Assembly: GCA_001725415.1 (NCBI GenBank)
Contig: MEGH01000008.1
Span: 124,001-188,000 of the forward strand
Direction of reading: 5' to 3'
From: Pseudonocardia sp. SCN 73-27
Lineage (GTDB): Bacteria; Actinomycetota; Actinomycetes; Mycobacteriales; Pseudonocardiaceae
Length of the DNA stretch: 64,000 bases
Made by a program: the position numbers and the translations under genes
In this document: positions 1 to 7,983 of the stretch, in pieces
Numbering within the stretch: position 1 is the first letter of the stretch
How the letters are laid out: each line of letters begins with the position of its first letter
The notes under the pieces: generated by a model
Seen by the model: only the letters and a program-made list of their open reading frames with translations
Databases searched by the model: none
What the model was told of the DNA's origin: nothing

Positions 1-584
1 GCGACGTTCTGGGTCTTCCATCGGCACGTGTCGTAGAGCGGTGCCGACGCCATGCCCGGCTGCGCGCAGCTCGCCTTCGACGCGACACGCTTCGTGCAGT
101 AGCCGCTGGAGGTGTTGGCCGGGCTGTTGCAGAACCGGTCCGCGTTCTCCCACGCGGTCACGCCCGACCAGTTGTCGACGAAGAAGTTGCGCGACACCTC
201 GATCGTCGCGGTACGCGCCGCGACCGCCGGGTCGCCGCCGGACTCGCTGATGTAGACCGCGAGAGGATCTCGTTGCCCGTCACGACGAGCCCGGTGATGG
301 AGTCGCCCGCCTTGTAGGCGTTCATCCCGTACTGGCCGTTGTTGCGCAGGCAGGAGTTGAGGACCTGCTGCCGGGCGCCTGCCACGAGGCCGGCCCCCTT
401 GTCGTTCCGGATCGCCGAGTTCTCGACGACCCAGCCGTCGCCGGAGTCGTGGTTGACCACGCCCTGGTCCCGGGGGCGACGAAGTTCTGCACGGTGAGGT
501 TGCGGATCGTCACGTTCGCGGCCTGCTGGGTGAAGGCGAACGCGTTGACACCCTTGCCGTCGGGGGGCGGGCGGGGTCGACCGT
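1..584 (-). pseudogene. Frameshifted fragment of a right-handed beta-helix protein
   Basis: On the minus strand, three consecutive reading frames each encode beta-helix-like sequence. About 570-472 reads NAFAFTQQAANVTIRNLTVQ, about 472-262 reads VVENSAIRNDKGAGLVAGAR and later VVTGNEI, and about 262-1 reads VYISESGG and continues off the edge with several Cys residues (FCNSP, GYCTKR, TCRW). The first switch fits loss of one G from a GGGG run near 471-474. The second lies near 262. No start codon or signal peptide is present, because the coding remnant begins immediately after the stop of the PAP2 gene. It is therefore 5'-truncated and broken twice, unless the shifts are sequencing errors. Such proteins bind or cleave polysaccharides, and an intact but different one lies at 6089-7804. 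Confidence 0.75.
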
Positions 585-1211
585 TCAGCGCTGCCGGCGG
601 CGGGTCCGGCCGTCGACGACCAGGTCGACGACCTGCCCTGTGAGCACGACGACACAGAACGCGACCGCGAACCCGCCGACTGTGTCGCTCGGGTAGTGGG
701 CCATCAGCGTGACCTGGCCCAGCGCCATCGCCCCGCCCCCGACGACGGCGGCGCCGAGCACGAGGGTGAGTGCGCCGGGGGCGCGCAGCCGGGCGGCCCC
801 GGCGACCGCGAGGGCCGCCGTCACCACGATCGCCGTCGCCACTGCCGCGTGACCGCTCGGGAAGGCCAGGTTGTCGCCGTGGATCGTCCGTCCGACCAGC
901 GGCTTGAGAACGCTCGTCACGGCGACGGCGAGCGCCGGTCCCGCCAGGGCGAGCACCGCGCCGCGACGATGCCGCGCGAACAGGCAGGCCGCCGCGACGA
1001 CGACCGCGAGGGTCGTCGCCACCGGAGCGGTACCGACGACGTCGAGGGCCTGCGCGACCTGGTAGGGCATGGGCTCGTGGGCCTCGACCCACCCGGCCAC
1101 GGTGGCGTCCGGGCCGGGGGCGCCGGACTGACCCGCCACCGCCATGGCGAGGACCACGGTGCCCACACCGCAGACCGCCGCGACGACCAGCAGGTGCCGG
1201 TGGATCGGCAC
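585..1211 (-). CDS. PAP2-family membrane phosphatase
   Basis: This is a 208-residue integral membrane protein of the PAP2 (type 2 phosphatidic acid phosphatase) superfamily. It probably dephosphorylates a lipid pyrophosphate or phosphate such as undecaprenyl pyrophosphate at the outer face of the membrane. Visible motifs are KPLVGRT, FPSGH and, before the last helix, AHYPSDTVGG. The arginine normally found shortly before the last motif is absent (GQVTLMAHYP). I chose GTG at 1211 because the rfbF stop is at 1268 and this start gives the usual family length, but no strong ribosome site precedes it. A paralogue with the same signature (KPLVGRTIDG, YPSGH, HYPTDTVGG) lies at 46172-46879. The context suggests recycling of the lipid carrier used by the polysaccharide locus. 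Confidence 0.8.
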   Translation of the reverse strand: MPIHRHLLVVAAVCGVGTVVLAMAVAGQSGAPGPDATVAGWVEAHEPMPYQVAQALDVVGTAPVATTLAVVVAAACLFARHRRGAVLALAGPALAVAVTSVLKPLVGRTIHGDNLAFPSGHAAVATAIVVTAALAVAGAARLRAPGALTLVLGAAVVGGGAMALGQVTLMAHYPSDTVGGFAVAFCVVVLTGQVVDLVVDGRTRRRQR

Positions 1212-1267
1212 GGGCAGTGCGTGTGGCGGTGCGGCCCCCTCGCCGGGGGCGGTACGGGCCGGACCCG

Positions 1268-2095
1268 TCAGTGCTCGGCCGCGCCGAGACCCGCGATGAC
1301 CGCCTGGAGCGGATCGCGCTGCGGTGTGGTCTCCCAGACCATCCACGGACTCTTGCCTGCGCGGTAGCTCGCCTCGAGCGCTGTGCGCTCCTTGACCGTG
1401 TCGGCGGGATGCCAGAAGCCGCGGTGCCGGTAGGCGAGCATCCGGCCCTCGGCGGCCAGTGCGGTGCACGCGTCGGCGACCAGGTCGCCGTTCTCCGGGA
1501 CGTAGTCGAAGACCTCGGGCCGCAGGACGAAGTACCCGCCGTTGAGCCAGACCGGCATCTCCTGCAGCGTCTTGATGCCGGTCAGGTGGTCGTTGTCGTC
1601 GACCTCGACGCAGTGGAACGCGGTCTGCGGCGGCACCGCGACGAGCGACGCGACCGCCTCGCTGGCCTTGAACGTGTCGATCATGTCGTTGAGCGGCAGG
1701 TCGGTGAGCACGTCGGCGTAGTTCGCGAGGAACATCTCCTCGTTCTCGACGTGGCGGCGCACCCGGCGCAGCCGCTCACCGATCGACGAGTCCAGTCCGG
1801 TGTGGACGAACGTGATGTTCCAGTCCTGGATGTCCGAGCCCAGCAGCTCGACCCTGCCGCCTGCGAGCGTGAAGTCGTTGGAGGCCGTCTCGGAGTAGTT
1901 GAGGAAGTAGTCCTTGACGTGGTGCGCCCCGTAGCCCAGGCACAGGACGAAGTCCTTGTGGCCGAAGTGGGCGTAGTAGCGCATCACGTGCCAGATCAGG
2001 GGCCGCGGACCGACGGTCGTCATCGGCTTCGGTACATCCGATCGGCCGTCACGCATGCGCATTCCGTAACCGCCACAGAACAGGACAACCTTCAT
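1268..2095 (-). CDS. rfbF: Glucose-1-phosphate cytidylyltransferase
   Basis: The 275-residue product makes CDP-glucose from CTP and glucose 1-phosphate, the entry to CDP-dideoxy and branched sugars. The nucleotidyltransferase signature is at the N terminus (FCGGYGMRMRDG followed by PKPM). The middle contains NYADVLTD with the metal-binding Asp, and NGGYFV and FWHPADTVKER lie near the C terminus, all as in the RfbF family. ATG at 2095 is preceded by AGGAGGGG at seven bases, which fixes the start. The gene is divergent from ugd across 175 bp. No CDP-glucose 4,6-dehydratase is recognisable next to it. Two C-methyltransferases, an SDR and a 3,5-epimerase homologue that could use its product lie near 49.5-54.4 kb. 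Confidence 0.93.
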   Translation of the reverse strand: MKVVLFCGGYGMRMRDGRSDVPKPMTTVGPRPLIWHVMRYYAHFGHKDFVLCLGYGAHHVKDYFLNYSETASNDFTLAGGRVELLGSDIQDWNITFVHTGLDSSIGERLRRVRRHVENEEMFLANYADVLTDLPLNDMIDTFKASEAVASLVAVPPQTAFHCVEVDDNDHLTGIKTLQEMPVWLNGGYFVLRPEVFDYVPENGDLVADACTALAAEGRMLAYRHRGFWHPADTVKERTALEASYRAGKSPWMVWETTPQRDPLQAVIAGLGAAEH

Positions 2096-2270
2096 CTCTA
2101 CCCCTCCTGGCGTAGCGTCAGCGACATAGACGTCGCTCTCCGTCGCCGCAGCGTTAACGGACCCGAAGGATCCGTTCCCCGCGCGGCCCGTCGCGGCGCC
2201 CGTGGACGGTGATGCATCGGCCGACCTGCGCAAGCCCTGCTCGTGTGTTCGGATCCCGCCGGTGGGGCCA

Positions 2271-3590
2271 GTGAGGATTTCCGTCGTCGGTTGTGGCTAT
2301 CTCGGCGCCGTCCATGCGGCGGCGATGGCCGAGCTCGGGCACGAGGTCGTCGGTGTCGACGTCGACGCCGCCAGGGTCGAGGCGCTCAACGCGGGCAGGC
2401 CGCCGTTCTACGAGCCCGGGTTCGAGGAGCTCCTGCGCCGGTCGCTCGGCTCCGGCAGGTTGACCTTCGGCACCGACGTCGCCGCGGCCGAGGGCGCGCG
2501 GGTCCACTTCCTGTGCGTCGGGACGCCGCAGAAACGCGGCGAGTACGCCGCCGACCTGCGCCACGTCGAGGACGCCACCGAGTCCCTGCTGAGCGTCCTG
2601 GCGTCCGGCGACGTCGTCGCAGGCAAGTCGACGGTTCCCGTCGGCACCGCAGCCCGGCTGGCCGAGCTGGTCGCCGACAAGGCGCCCGGCACGATCCTGG
2701 CCTGGAACCCCGAGTTCCTCCGCGAAGGCTTCGCGGTGCAGGACACGCTGCACCCCGACCGGCTCGTCTACGGCGTGCCTCCGGGTGCCGACGGAGAGCT
2801 CGCCCGTGCCCGTCTCGACGAGGTCTACGCCGACATCGTCGCCGTCGGGACGCCGTTGGTCGTCACCGACTACGCCACCGCGGAGATGGTGAAGACCGCG
2901 GCGAACTCGTTCCTGGCCACCAAGATCTCGTTCATCAACGCGATGGCCGAGCTGTGCGAGGCCACCGGCGCCGACGTCACGCAGCTCGCCGACGCCATCG
3001 GCCACGACGATCGCATCGGCCGGAAGTTCCTCAACGCCGGCCTGGGTTTCGGCGGCGGGTGCCTGCCCAAGGACATCCGCGCGTTCATGGCCCGGGCCGG
3101 CGAGCTGGGTGCCGACCAGGCGCTGACCTTCCTGCGGGAGGTCGACAACATCAACATGCGCCGCCGGATCCGGATGGTCGAGCTGGCCCGCGAGGTGTGC
3201 GGTGGATCGCTGCTGGGCAAGCGCATCGCCGTCCTGGGCGCGGCGTTCAAGCCCGACAGCGACGACATCCGCGACTCCCCGGCGCTCAACGTCGCCGCCC
3301 AGCTCGGGCTGCAGGGCGCGACCGTACGGGTGACCGACCCGGCGGCCGTCGCCAACTGCCGCCGCGACTGGCCGCACCTCGACTACGCCGACACGGCCGA
3401 GGAGGCCGCCGAGCGGGCCGACGCGGTCCTGCTGCTCACCGAGTGGAAGCAGTACCGCGAGCTCGACCCCGTCTCGTTCGGCGCGGTCGTGGCCGAGAAG
3501 CGGGTGCTCGACGGCCGCAACGCCCTCGACCGCGACCGGTGGGTGGCCGCCGGGTGGAGCTACCGGGCGCTCGGCCGGCGGGCTGGGTGA
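2271..3590 (+). CDS. ugd: UDP-glucose 6-dehydrogenase
   Basis: The 439-residue product oxidises UDP-glucose (or a related UDP-sugar) to the uronic acid with two NAD+. The N-terminal Rossmann motif is VVGCGYLG, followed by FLCVGTPQ and GKSTVPVGTA. The central domain has the conserved Lys in NSFLATKISF, and the catalytic Cys is near residue 264 in GFGGGCLPKD. The C-terminal domain carries GAAFKPDSDDIRDSPA. Length is typical of the UDPGDH family. The GTG start at 2271 places VRISVVG at the N terminus; longer in-frame starts add residues unlike the family. A UDP-GlcNAc 6-dehydrogenase role (WbpA-like) cannot be excluded and would suit the amino-uronic acid module at 34-39 kb. Confidence 0.93.
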   Translation: MRISVVGCGYLGAVHAAAMAELGHEVVGVDVDAARVEALNAGRPPFYEPGFEELLRRSLGSGRLTFGTDVAAAEGARVHFLCVGTPQKRGEYAADLRHVEDATESLLSVLASGDVVAGKSTVPVGTAARLAELVADKAPGTILAWNPEFLREGFAVQDTLHPDRLVYGVPPGADGELARARLDEVYADIVAVGTPLVVTDYATAEMVKTAANSFLATKISFINAMAELCEATGADVTQLADAIGHDDRIGRKFLNAGLGFGGGCLPKDIRAFMARAGELGADQALTFLREVDNINMRRRIRMVELAREVCGGSLLGKRIAVLGAAFKPDSDDIRDSPALNVAAQLGLQGATVRVTDPAAVANCRRDWPHLDYADTAEEAAERADAVLLLTEWKQYRELDPVSFGAVVAEKRVLDGRNALDRDRWVAAGWSYRALGRRAG

Positions 3591-3610
3591 CGGGGCGCTC
3601 GTCGCCGCCG

Positions 3611-3629
3611 ATCCCCCCGGGTGGGGGAT
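3611..3629 (+). terminator. Possible terminator hairpin after ugd
   Basis: The sequence has a perfect 7-bp stem (ATCCCCC, loop CGGGT, GGGGGAT) starting 21 bases after the ugd stop. No T-run follows, which is common for actinobacterial terminators. It would separate ugd from the next, unrelated gene. Confidence 0.4.
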
Positions 3630-3696
3630 GTGCATCGATGTGACAGTCGTCGGCCCGTGACCTGCACATGACCCGGGTGGACTACCGTCTGAGGAC

Positions 3697-3936
3697 ATGA
3701 GCGTGTGGCAGACCATCGGCATCTACGTGCTGATCCCGGCCGCCGTCTACGGGGCCTTCTTCGCCGTCATCGTCGGCCGCAACCGCAGCCGCCGGTCGCG
3801 TTACCGCGTGGGCAAGCCGTGGACGCACGAGCCGCTGTTCTGGACGGCGAACCCGGCGGGCACCGGTCTGCCCCCGGGGCGGGTCGGCGACCCGGCCGCG
3901 GCGACCGGACGAGGAGGTGCGCGCGGTGAGTGGTGA
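3697..3936 (+). CDS. Small single-pass membrane protein, CtaJ-like
   Basis: The 79-residue protein has one N-terminal membrane helix (about residues 5-27, IGIYVLIPAAVYGAFFAVIV). A basic cytoplasmic stretch (RNRSRRSRYR) follows, then WTHEPLFWTANPAG. This layout matches small actinobacterial proteins that I recall being annotated as the aa3 oxidase-associated subunit CtaJ, so a respiratory role is possible but rests on memory. ATG at 3697 follows TGAGGAC closely. Its last 11 bases overlap the start of the DUF5130 gene, so the two are probably translated together. The pair does not look like polysaccharide machinery and probably marks the edge of the core genome inside the window. Confidence 0.7.
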   Translation: MSVWQTIGIYVLIPAAVYGAFFAVIVGRNRSRRSRYRVGKPWTHEPLFWTANPAGTGLPPGRVGDPAAATGRGGARGEW

Positions 3937-4453
3937 CCACGGCGACCACGGGCACGGCACCGTCGTCGACCCGAAGGACCTGCCCGAGGGTTCGAACGTG
4001 ACCCTGTCGGGGCGGGTCTCGGCGGCCGAGGACTACGCAGGCAACCCGCCGGAGGCGGAGCCGTTCTCGCCGCAGCAGCTGGCGCGCATCGACGAGGCGA
4101 TGATGCTGGCCAGCCGCTCCACGGGGCTGCGGTTCAACGTCTACGTCGGCGACCTGGGCGACGACCCGGTGGCGCGCACGGGCGAGCTGCACGCGGGCGT
4201 CGAGGGCGCGGCCGACGCGGTGCTGATCGCGGTCAGCCCGGGCCAGCGGTTCGTCGAGGTCCTCACGGGCCACGACGCGCGGGTCCGGCTGCCCGACCGC
4301 AGCGCGAAGCTCGCCATCATGAGCATGGTGGCGTCGTTCAAGGAGGGCGACCTCGTCGGCGGGCTGCTGAGCGGCCTGCGGATGCTGGCCGACCAGGCCG
4401 GGCGGCACGCCCCCATCCAGCACGTCGGCATCCGCGAGCAGATCGTGGTCTGA
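3926..4453 (+). CDS. DUF5130 (TPM-like) protein
   Basis: The 175-residue soluble protein starts with a His- and Asp-rich segment (SGDHGDHGHG). It continues with a fold resembling TPM-domain proteins: FSPQQLARIDEAMMLASRST, RFNVYVGDLG and VEVLTGHDARVRLPDRSAKL. I recognise it as the actinobacterial DUF5130 family, whose molecular function is unknown. GTG at 3926 is preceded by GAGGAGG with an eight-base spacer, better than the in-frame GTG at 3917. It overlaps the CtaJ-like gene by 11 bases. As I recall, mycobacteria carry this gene converging on pepN; here pepN is 42 kb away, still pointing towards it. Confidence 0.8.
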   Translation: MSGDHGDHGHGTVVDPKDLPEGSNVTLSGRVSAAEDYAGNPPEAEPFSPQQLARIDEAMMLASRSTGLRFNVYVGDLGDDPVARTGELHAGVEGAADAVLIAVSPGQRFVEVLTGHDARVRLPDRSAKLAIMSMVASFKEGDLVGGLLSGLRMLADQAGRHAPIQHVGIREQIVV

Positions 4454-4557
4454 CCCGTCAATCGGGTTACCCCATGCATGTCGTTTGCAGGCGCATGGTT
4501 AGCATGAGCACCTTCGTGTGATCCCGCTCACTCCCTAGCAGGAGGCGAAGGGTCGAG

Positions 4558-6045
4558 GTGTTGAACGCGCTGCGATTCCCCACGCGGCTGGCCGTCGACG
4601 TGCTGGTCGCCGCGGTGGTGTGCGTCGGCGTCGGGATCCTGATCGCCCGCGGGCTGGTCAGCGGCCCCGTCGCCGGCGTCGACCCGGCGCTGACCACAGC
4701 CACGCTGACGGTCGCCGCGGCCACCGTCGGGGCGGGCGCGGCGATCCTGTCGGTCGTCGTCGGCCGGCTGTTCGGCGACCTCCGGATGACGTGGCTCGCG
4801 CCCGCGCTCGTCCTCTACTGCGTCGTGGTGCTGCCGTGGACGGTGGCGGCCCCCGGCGCGACGCTCGACGTCCCGCACCGGCTCGCCCGCCTCGTCGCCT
4901 ACGCGACGGCGCTGATCCTGCTGGTCGTCGCCGTCCACCCGCCCAAGCGGCTGGGCTGGTGGGGCGGCTGGGTCGTCGCGGCGCTCGGCGCGGTCGCGAC
5001 CGTCGTCGCGCTCACCGCGCCCGGCACCGAGCCGATCCGCGTCGTCGTCGAGGGCCCGGTCACGACGTTCGTCGTACTCGTCGGGTGGGTGGTCGTCGCG
5101 ATCGGGTTCGTCGTCGACGCGCTGGGGAAACGATCGATGCCACGGGCCCGGATCGGGCTCGGACTCGTGGTGATCGCCGCCGCCCAGCTGTACCGGCTCC
5201 TCGCACCCACCGGGGCGATGTCCGGGATGGCGTTCGGGGCGCTGCGGTTCCTCGGCCTCGCCATCGTGCTGCTCGGGGTGGGCCAGCTGGCCGCGGCCGC
5301 GCTGAGTTCGGTGCGCCGACGGGAGACCGTGCAGCGCCAGGAGCTCGAGACCGCCGCCCGTCACATGGAACGGGCCGCCGAGCACGCCGCCGAACGCGAC
5401 CACGAGCTGCGCAACGGCATCGCCGGGCTCGCCGGCATCACCCACCTCCTCGGCGCCGACGGCGGCGGGGAGGAGCACGAGCGTCTCAAACAGGCGGTGC
5501 TGTCGGAGCTGGGCAGGCTGGATCGCATCCTCGACGGCGAGGAGCTCTCGGTCGACGGCTCCTACGCGGTCGAGCCCGTGCTGAGCGGGCTGGTCGCGCT
5601 GCGCGGCGCGGCGTCGGAGCAGGAGGTCGAGCTGCACGTCGAGCCGGAGCTGCGGGCGTGCGGCGACTCCGCGGTGCTCTCGCAGATCGTCTCCAACCTG
5701 CTGGCCAACTGCGACCGGCACGCCCCCGGCGCCCCGGTCACCCTGACGGCCCGTGCCGACGGGCACGCGGTCGTCGTGGATGTGCGCGACCACGGGCCGG
5801 GTCTGCCCCCGGGCGACCCCGAGAGCCTGTTCGAGCGCGGCACCCGCGACGCCGACAGCGGCGGGTCCGGGCTCGGCCTGCACATCAGCCGCCGCCTCGC
5901 CGAACATGACGGTGGCAGCCTCGTACTGCTCCCGGGCGGGAACGGGGTGGCCGGTGGCGGTCCTGGCACCGTCGCCCGCCTGCGGCTCGTGGCCGCCGAC
6001 CCCGCCGCCGAGAACGTCGACGACCGCATCCCCGGCCGGAGCTGA
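4558..6045 (+). CDS. Orphan multi-pass membrane sensor histidine kinase
   Basis: The 495-residue product has about six to seven membrane helices in residues 10-250 and a short coiled segment. It then has an H-box with His282 (RDHELRNGIAGL), an N-box (NLLANCDRHA), a G1 box (DHGPGLPPG) and a G2 box (GGSGLGLHISRRLAE). The ATP-binding site therefore looks intact. There is no large extracellular domain, so it may sense something in or near the membrane. No response regulator adjoins it, unlike the pair at 9286-11350. The start is GTG at 4558, with AGGAGG at 4539-4545 rather far upstream; TTG at 4561 is the next option. A hairpin terminator follows directly. Confidence 0.85.
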   Translation: MLNALRFPTRLAVDVLVAAVVCVGVGILIARGLVSGPVAGVDPALTTATLTVAAATVGAGAAILSVVVGRLFGDLRMTWLAPALVLYCVVVLPWTVAAPGATLDVPHRLARLVAYATALILLVVAVHPPKRLGWWGGWVVAALGAVATVVALTAPGTEPIRVVVEGPVTTFVVLVGWVVVAIGFVVDALGKRSMPRARIGLGLVVIAAAQLYRLLAPTGAMSGMAFGALRFLGLAIVLLGVGQLAAAALSSVRRRETVQRQELETAARHMERAAEHAAERDHELRNGIAGLAGITHLLGADGGGEEHERLKQAVLSELGRLDRILDGEELSVDGSYAVEPVLSGLVALRGAASEQEVELHVEPELRACGDSAVLSQIVSNLLANCDRHAPGAPVTLTARADGHAVVVDVRDHGPGLPPGDPESLFERGTRDADSGGSGLGLHISRRLAEHDGGSLVLLPGGNGVAGGGPGTVARLRLVAADPAAENVDDRIPGRS

Positions 6046-6048
6046 GCC

Positions 6049-6079
6049 GACCCCCGGCCCGTCGCCGGGGCCGGGGGTC
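6049..6079. terminator. Bidirectional terminator between convergent genes
   Basis: A perfect 12-bp stem (GACCCCCGGCCC paired with GGGCCGGGGGTC) has a 7-base loop. It begins right after the kinase stop at 6045 and ends just before the beta-helix gene stop at 6089, so it can serve both convergent genes. Confidence 0.75.
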
Positions 6080-6088
6080 AGGAGCGGG

Positions 6089-7804
6089 TCACACCGTCGT
6101 CGGGAGGGTGCACGGCAGGTAGAACGGGACCGTCCCCGGGACCAGCATCAGGCCGATCGGGAAGAACAGCATGGTCCTGGCGCCGCCGGGTGCGACGGCC
6201 TGCACGACCAGCGGCATGCACTTCCCCGGGGTGACGGTGGGCGGCACGACCGGCGTCGTGGTCGTCGGCGGCGTCTGCGAGGTCGTGGTGACAGCCTCCG
6301 CGGGGACGACCCGGGTGGTCGTCGGGGCAACGGCCATCGTCGTGGTGGCCGTCCCCGAGACCGGAACCGTCGTGGTCGGAACCGTCGTGGTCGGGACCGT
6401 CGTGGTCGGGACCGTGGTCGTCGGGAGAACCGGGACGGTGGTCGTCGGGGCGATCGGGACCGTCGGCGTCGGAGCGACGGGTGGCAGGGCGACCTGCAGC
6501 TCGTAGGCGCCCAGGTCGACACCCTCGCCGCTCGGGCGCGGGGCGCCGGTGAGGTCGGTGGTGGGCGCGGCATCGGTGGAGCCGGCGTCGATGCCCGCGG
6601 AGCCGGGGGCCAGCCGCAGGTCGTTGGCGGCGGCGTTGACGAACGTGACGACGCCCGTCACGAGGTCGGTGCCGATCCCGGTGCCGGAGAACAGGTTGTG
6701 GTCGGCCTCGAACGCCGAGGCGCTGCCCGAGACGGCGGTGGGGTTCCCGCTGAAGAGGTTGTTGCGCAGGATGTTCGTGCCCGCGAACTGACCGCCTGCG
6801 ATCGAGATGCCCGCCTTCTTGTTGTTGACGAACGTGTTGTTGACGACCGCGATGTCGGTGAACGACCCGCTGCCCTCGGTCCAGAAGCTCATGCCGCCGC
6901 CGGCGTTGCCGATCATCACGTTGTTGTAGATCTGCACGGAGTAGGTCTTACGGGTCTTCGAGTAGTTCTCGACGGCCAGTGCGATGCCCGCCTTCGAGCT
7001 CTCCTTCGCACCGATCGAGATGTTGTCGTACACCTTGATCTGGTGCGCGGAGTCGACGTAGATGTTCGGCCCGCGGTTGTTCTCGACGCGGTTGCCGTGG
7101 ATCGAACCGTTGCGCGTCTCGTACTTGGCGTCGATGCCTTCCTCACCGTTGTCGTGCACGTGGTTGCCGGCGATCTCGAAGCCGTCGATGTTCTCGAGGC
7201 TGATGCCCTCCATGTCGGCACTGGTGCCGCGGGCGTTGTTGCCGTGGACGTCGCAACCGATGACGCGGATGTTCGAACCGCCGACGAAGACCGCGCCGCC
7301 GTCCTGGGAGTCGGCGACCTCGCAGTCCTGCAGCGTGATGTTCTGGGCGTTGGTGGCGTAGATGCCGAACCGGCTCGACTTGGAGACGCCGATCCCGACG
7401 AACCGGAGGTTGGAGCGACCGCTGAGGTCGAGGCGACCGTTGCCCGTGCCGCCGCTCGTCAGCGTCACCTTGCCGCCGTCGGCCTCGAAGGTGATCGGCG
7501 CGGCCGCGGTGCCGCTGGTGGGGGCCAGGAATCCGGCGTAGCTGCCGGGTGCGATGACGACGGTGTCACCGGCTTTCGCGGCGCGGGCGGCGTCGACGAT
7601 GGTCGTGTACTGGGCGCCCGGGCCGACACGCAGGGTGGCGCCGGTGGCCGTCTGGGCGGGGACCACGGTCGCCGCGAGGTCGACGGTGTCGTCCGAACGC
7701 GGCGGTGCCGAGGTGAGTACGGCAGCGACGAGGACGGCGAGGGCAGCGACGGAGGCGGCGCCCACGAGGGGGCGTCGGCTCCGCGTTTGTCGCTTTGCGT
7801 ACAT
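6089..7804 (-). CDS. Secreted right-handed parallel beta-helix protein
   Basis: The 571-residue product has an N-terminal signal or anchor (residues about 10-33, basic RQTRSRR then an Ala/Val/Leu core). A short segment with YTTIVDAARAAKAGDTVVIA typical of pectate-lyase-like folds follows. From about residue 90 to 400 there is a series of beta-helix coils (FGIYATNAQNITLQDCEV, IRVIGCDVHGNN, FEIAGNHVHDNGEEGIDA). LGAYELQ closes the helix near residue 430. A Thr/Pro linker with four TTTVP units comes next, then a C-terminal hydrophobic segment with two Cys (GKCMPL, LPCTLP). It may cleave, modify or bind the locus polysaccharide outside the cell. No catalytic residues can be assigned from sequence. 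ATG at 7804 has a modest GAGG site. Confidence 0.85.
   Translation of the reverse strand: MYAKRQTRSRRPLVGAASVAALAVLVAAVLTSAPPRSDDTVDLAATVVPAQTATGATLRVGPGAQYTTIVDAARAAKAGDTVVIAPGSYAGFLAPTSGTAAAPITFEADGGKVTLTSGGTGNGRLDLSGRSNLRFVGIGVSKSSRFGIYATNAQNITLQDCEVADSQDGGAVFVGGSNIRVIGCDVHGNNARGTSADMEGISLENIDGFEIAGNHVHDNGEEGIDAKYETRNGSIHGNRVENNRGPNIYVDSAHQIKVYDNISIGAKESSKAGIALAVENYSKTRKTYSVQIYNNVMIGNAGGGMSFWTEGSGSFTDIAVVNNTFVNNKKAGISIAGGQFAGTNILRNNLFSGNPTAVSGSASAFEADHNLFSGTGIGTDLVTGVVTFVNAAANDLRLAPGSAGIDAGSTDAAPTTDLTGAPRPSGEGVDLGAYELQVALPPVAPTPTVPIAPTTTVPVLPTTTVPTTTVPTTTVPTTTVPVSGTATTTMAVAPTTTRVVPAEAVTTTSQTPPTTTTPVVPPTVTPGKCMPLVVQAVAPGGARTMLFFPIGLMLVPGTVPFYLPCTLPTTV
6363..6422 (-). repeat. 15-bp minisatellite encoding TTTVP units
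   Basis: Four tandem 15-bp units (plus-strand form GGAACCGTCGTGGTC, with small changes) encode the repeated TTTVP linker of the beta-helix protein. Such tandem units can change copy number, which would lengthen or shorten the linker. Confidence 0.8.
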
Positions 7805-7983
7805 GGGTGCCTCGGTCGATCTATCCGATGGAGTGGCGATGACGTCGGGACGCTAGCCACCTCCGTCACGCCACGCCGAACCTCTGACAGGAAGATCACC
7901 AATCAGAGTGACGCTATGGACGACAGAGAACCCTGTTGTGTTATGTGGTGCAAGTGACGGCTGTGACCAACCGCCCGCCCGGC
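7805..7983 (-). promoter_or_regulatory. Promoter region of the beta-helix gene
   Basis: This 179-bp gap between two minus-strand genes is visibly richer in A and T than its surroundings, especially 7890-7965, as expected for a promoter of the secreted beta-helix gene. I could not assign convincing -35 and -10 boxes. Confidence 0.3.

Noticed and set aside
489-502. Sequence similar to the intergenic 20-bp repeat
   Set aside because: It shares only the core (CGCAACCTCACCGT on the minus strand) and lies inside beta-helix coding sequence, where it encodes RNLTV. Likely chance.
4528-5907. Long open frames on the strand opposite real genes
   Set aside because: These give Arg/Ala/Gly/Asp-rich proteins with no motifs, and the plus strand encodes a clear histidine kinase. 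Same reasoning applies to other long antisense frames in this GC-rich DNA.
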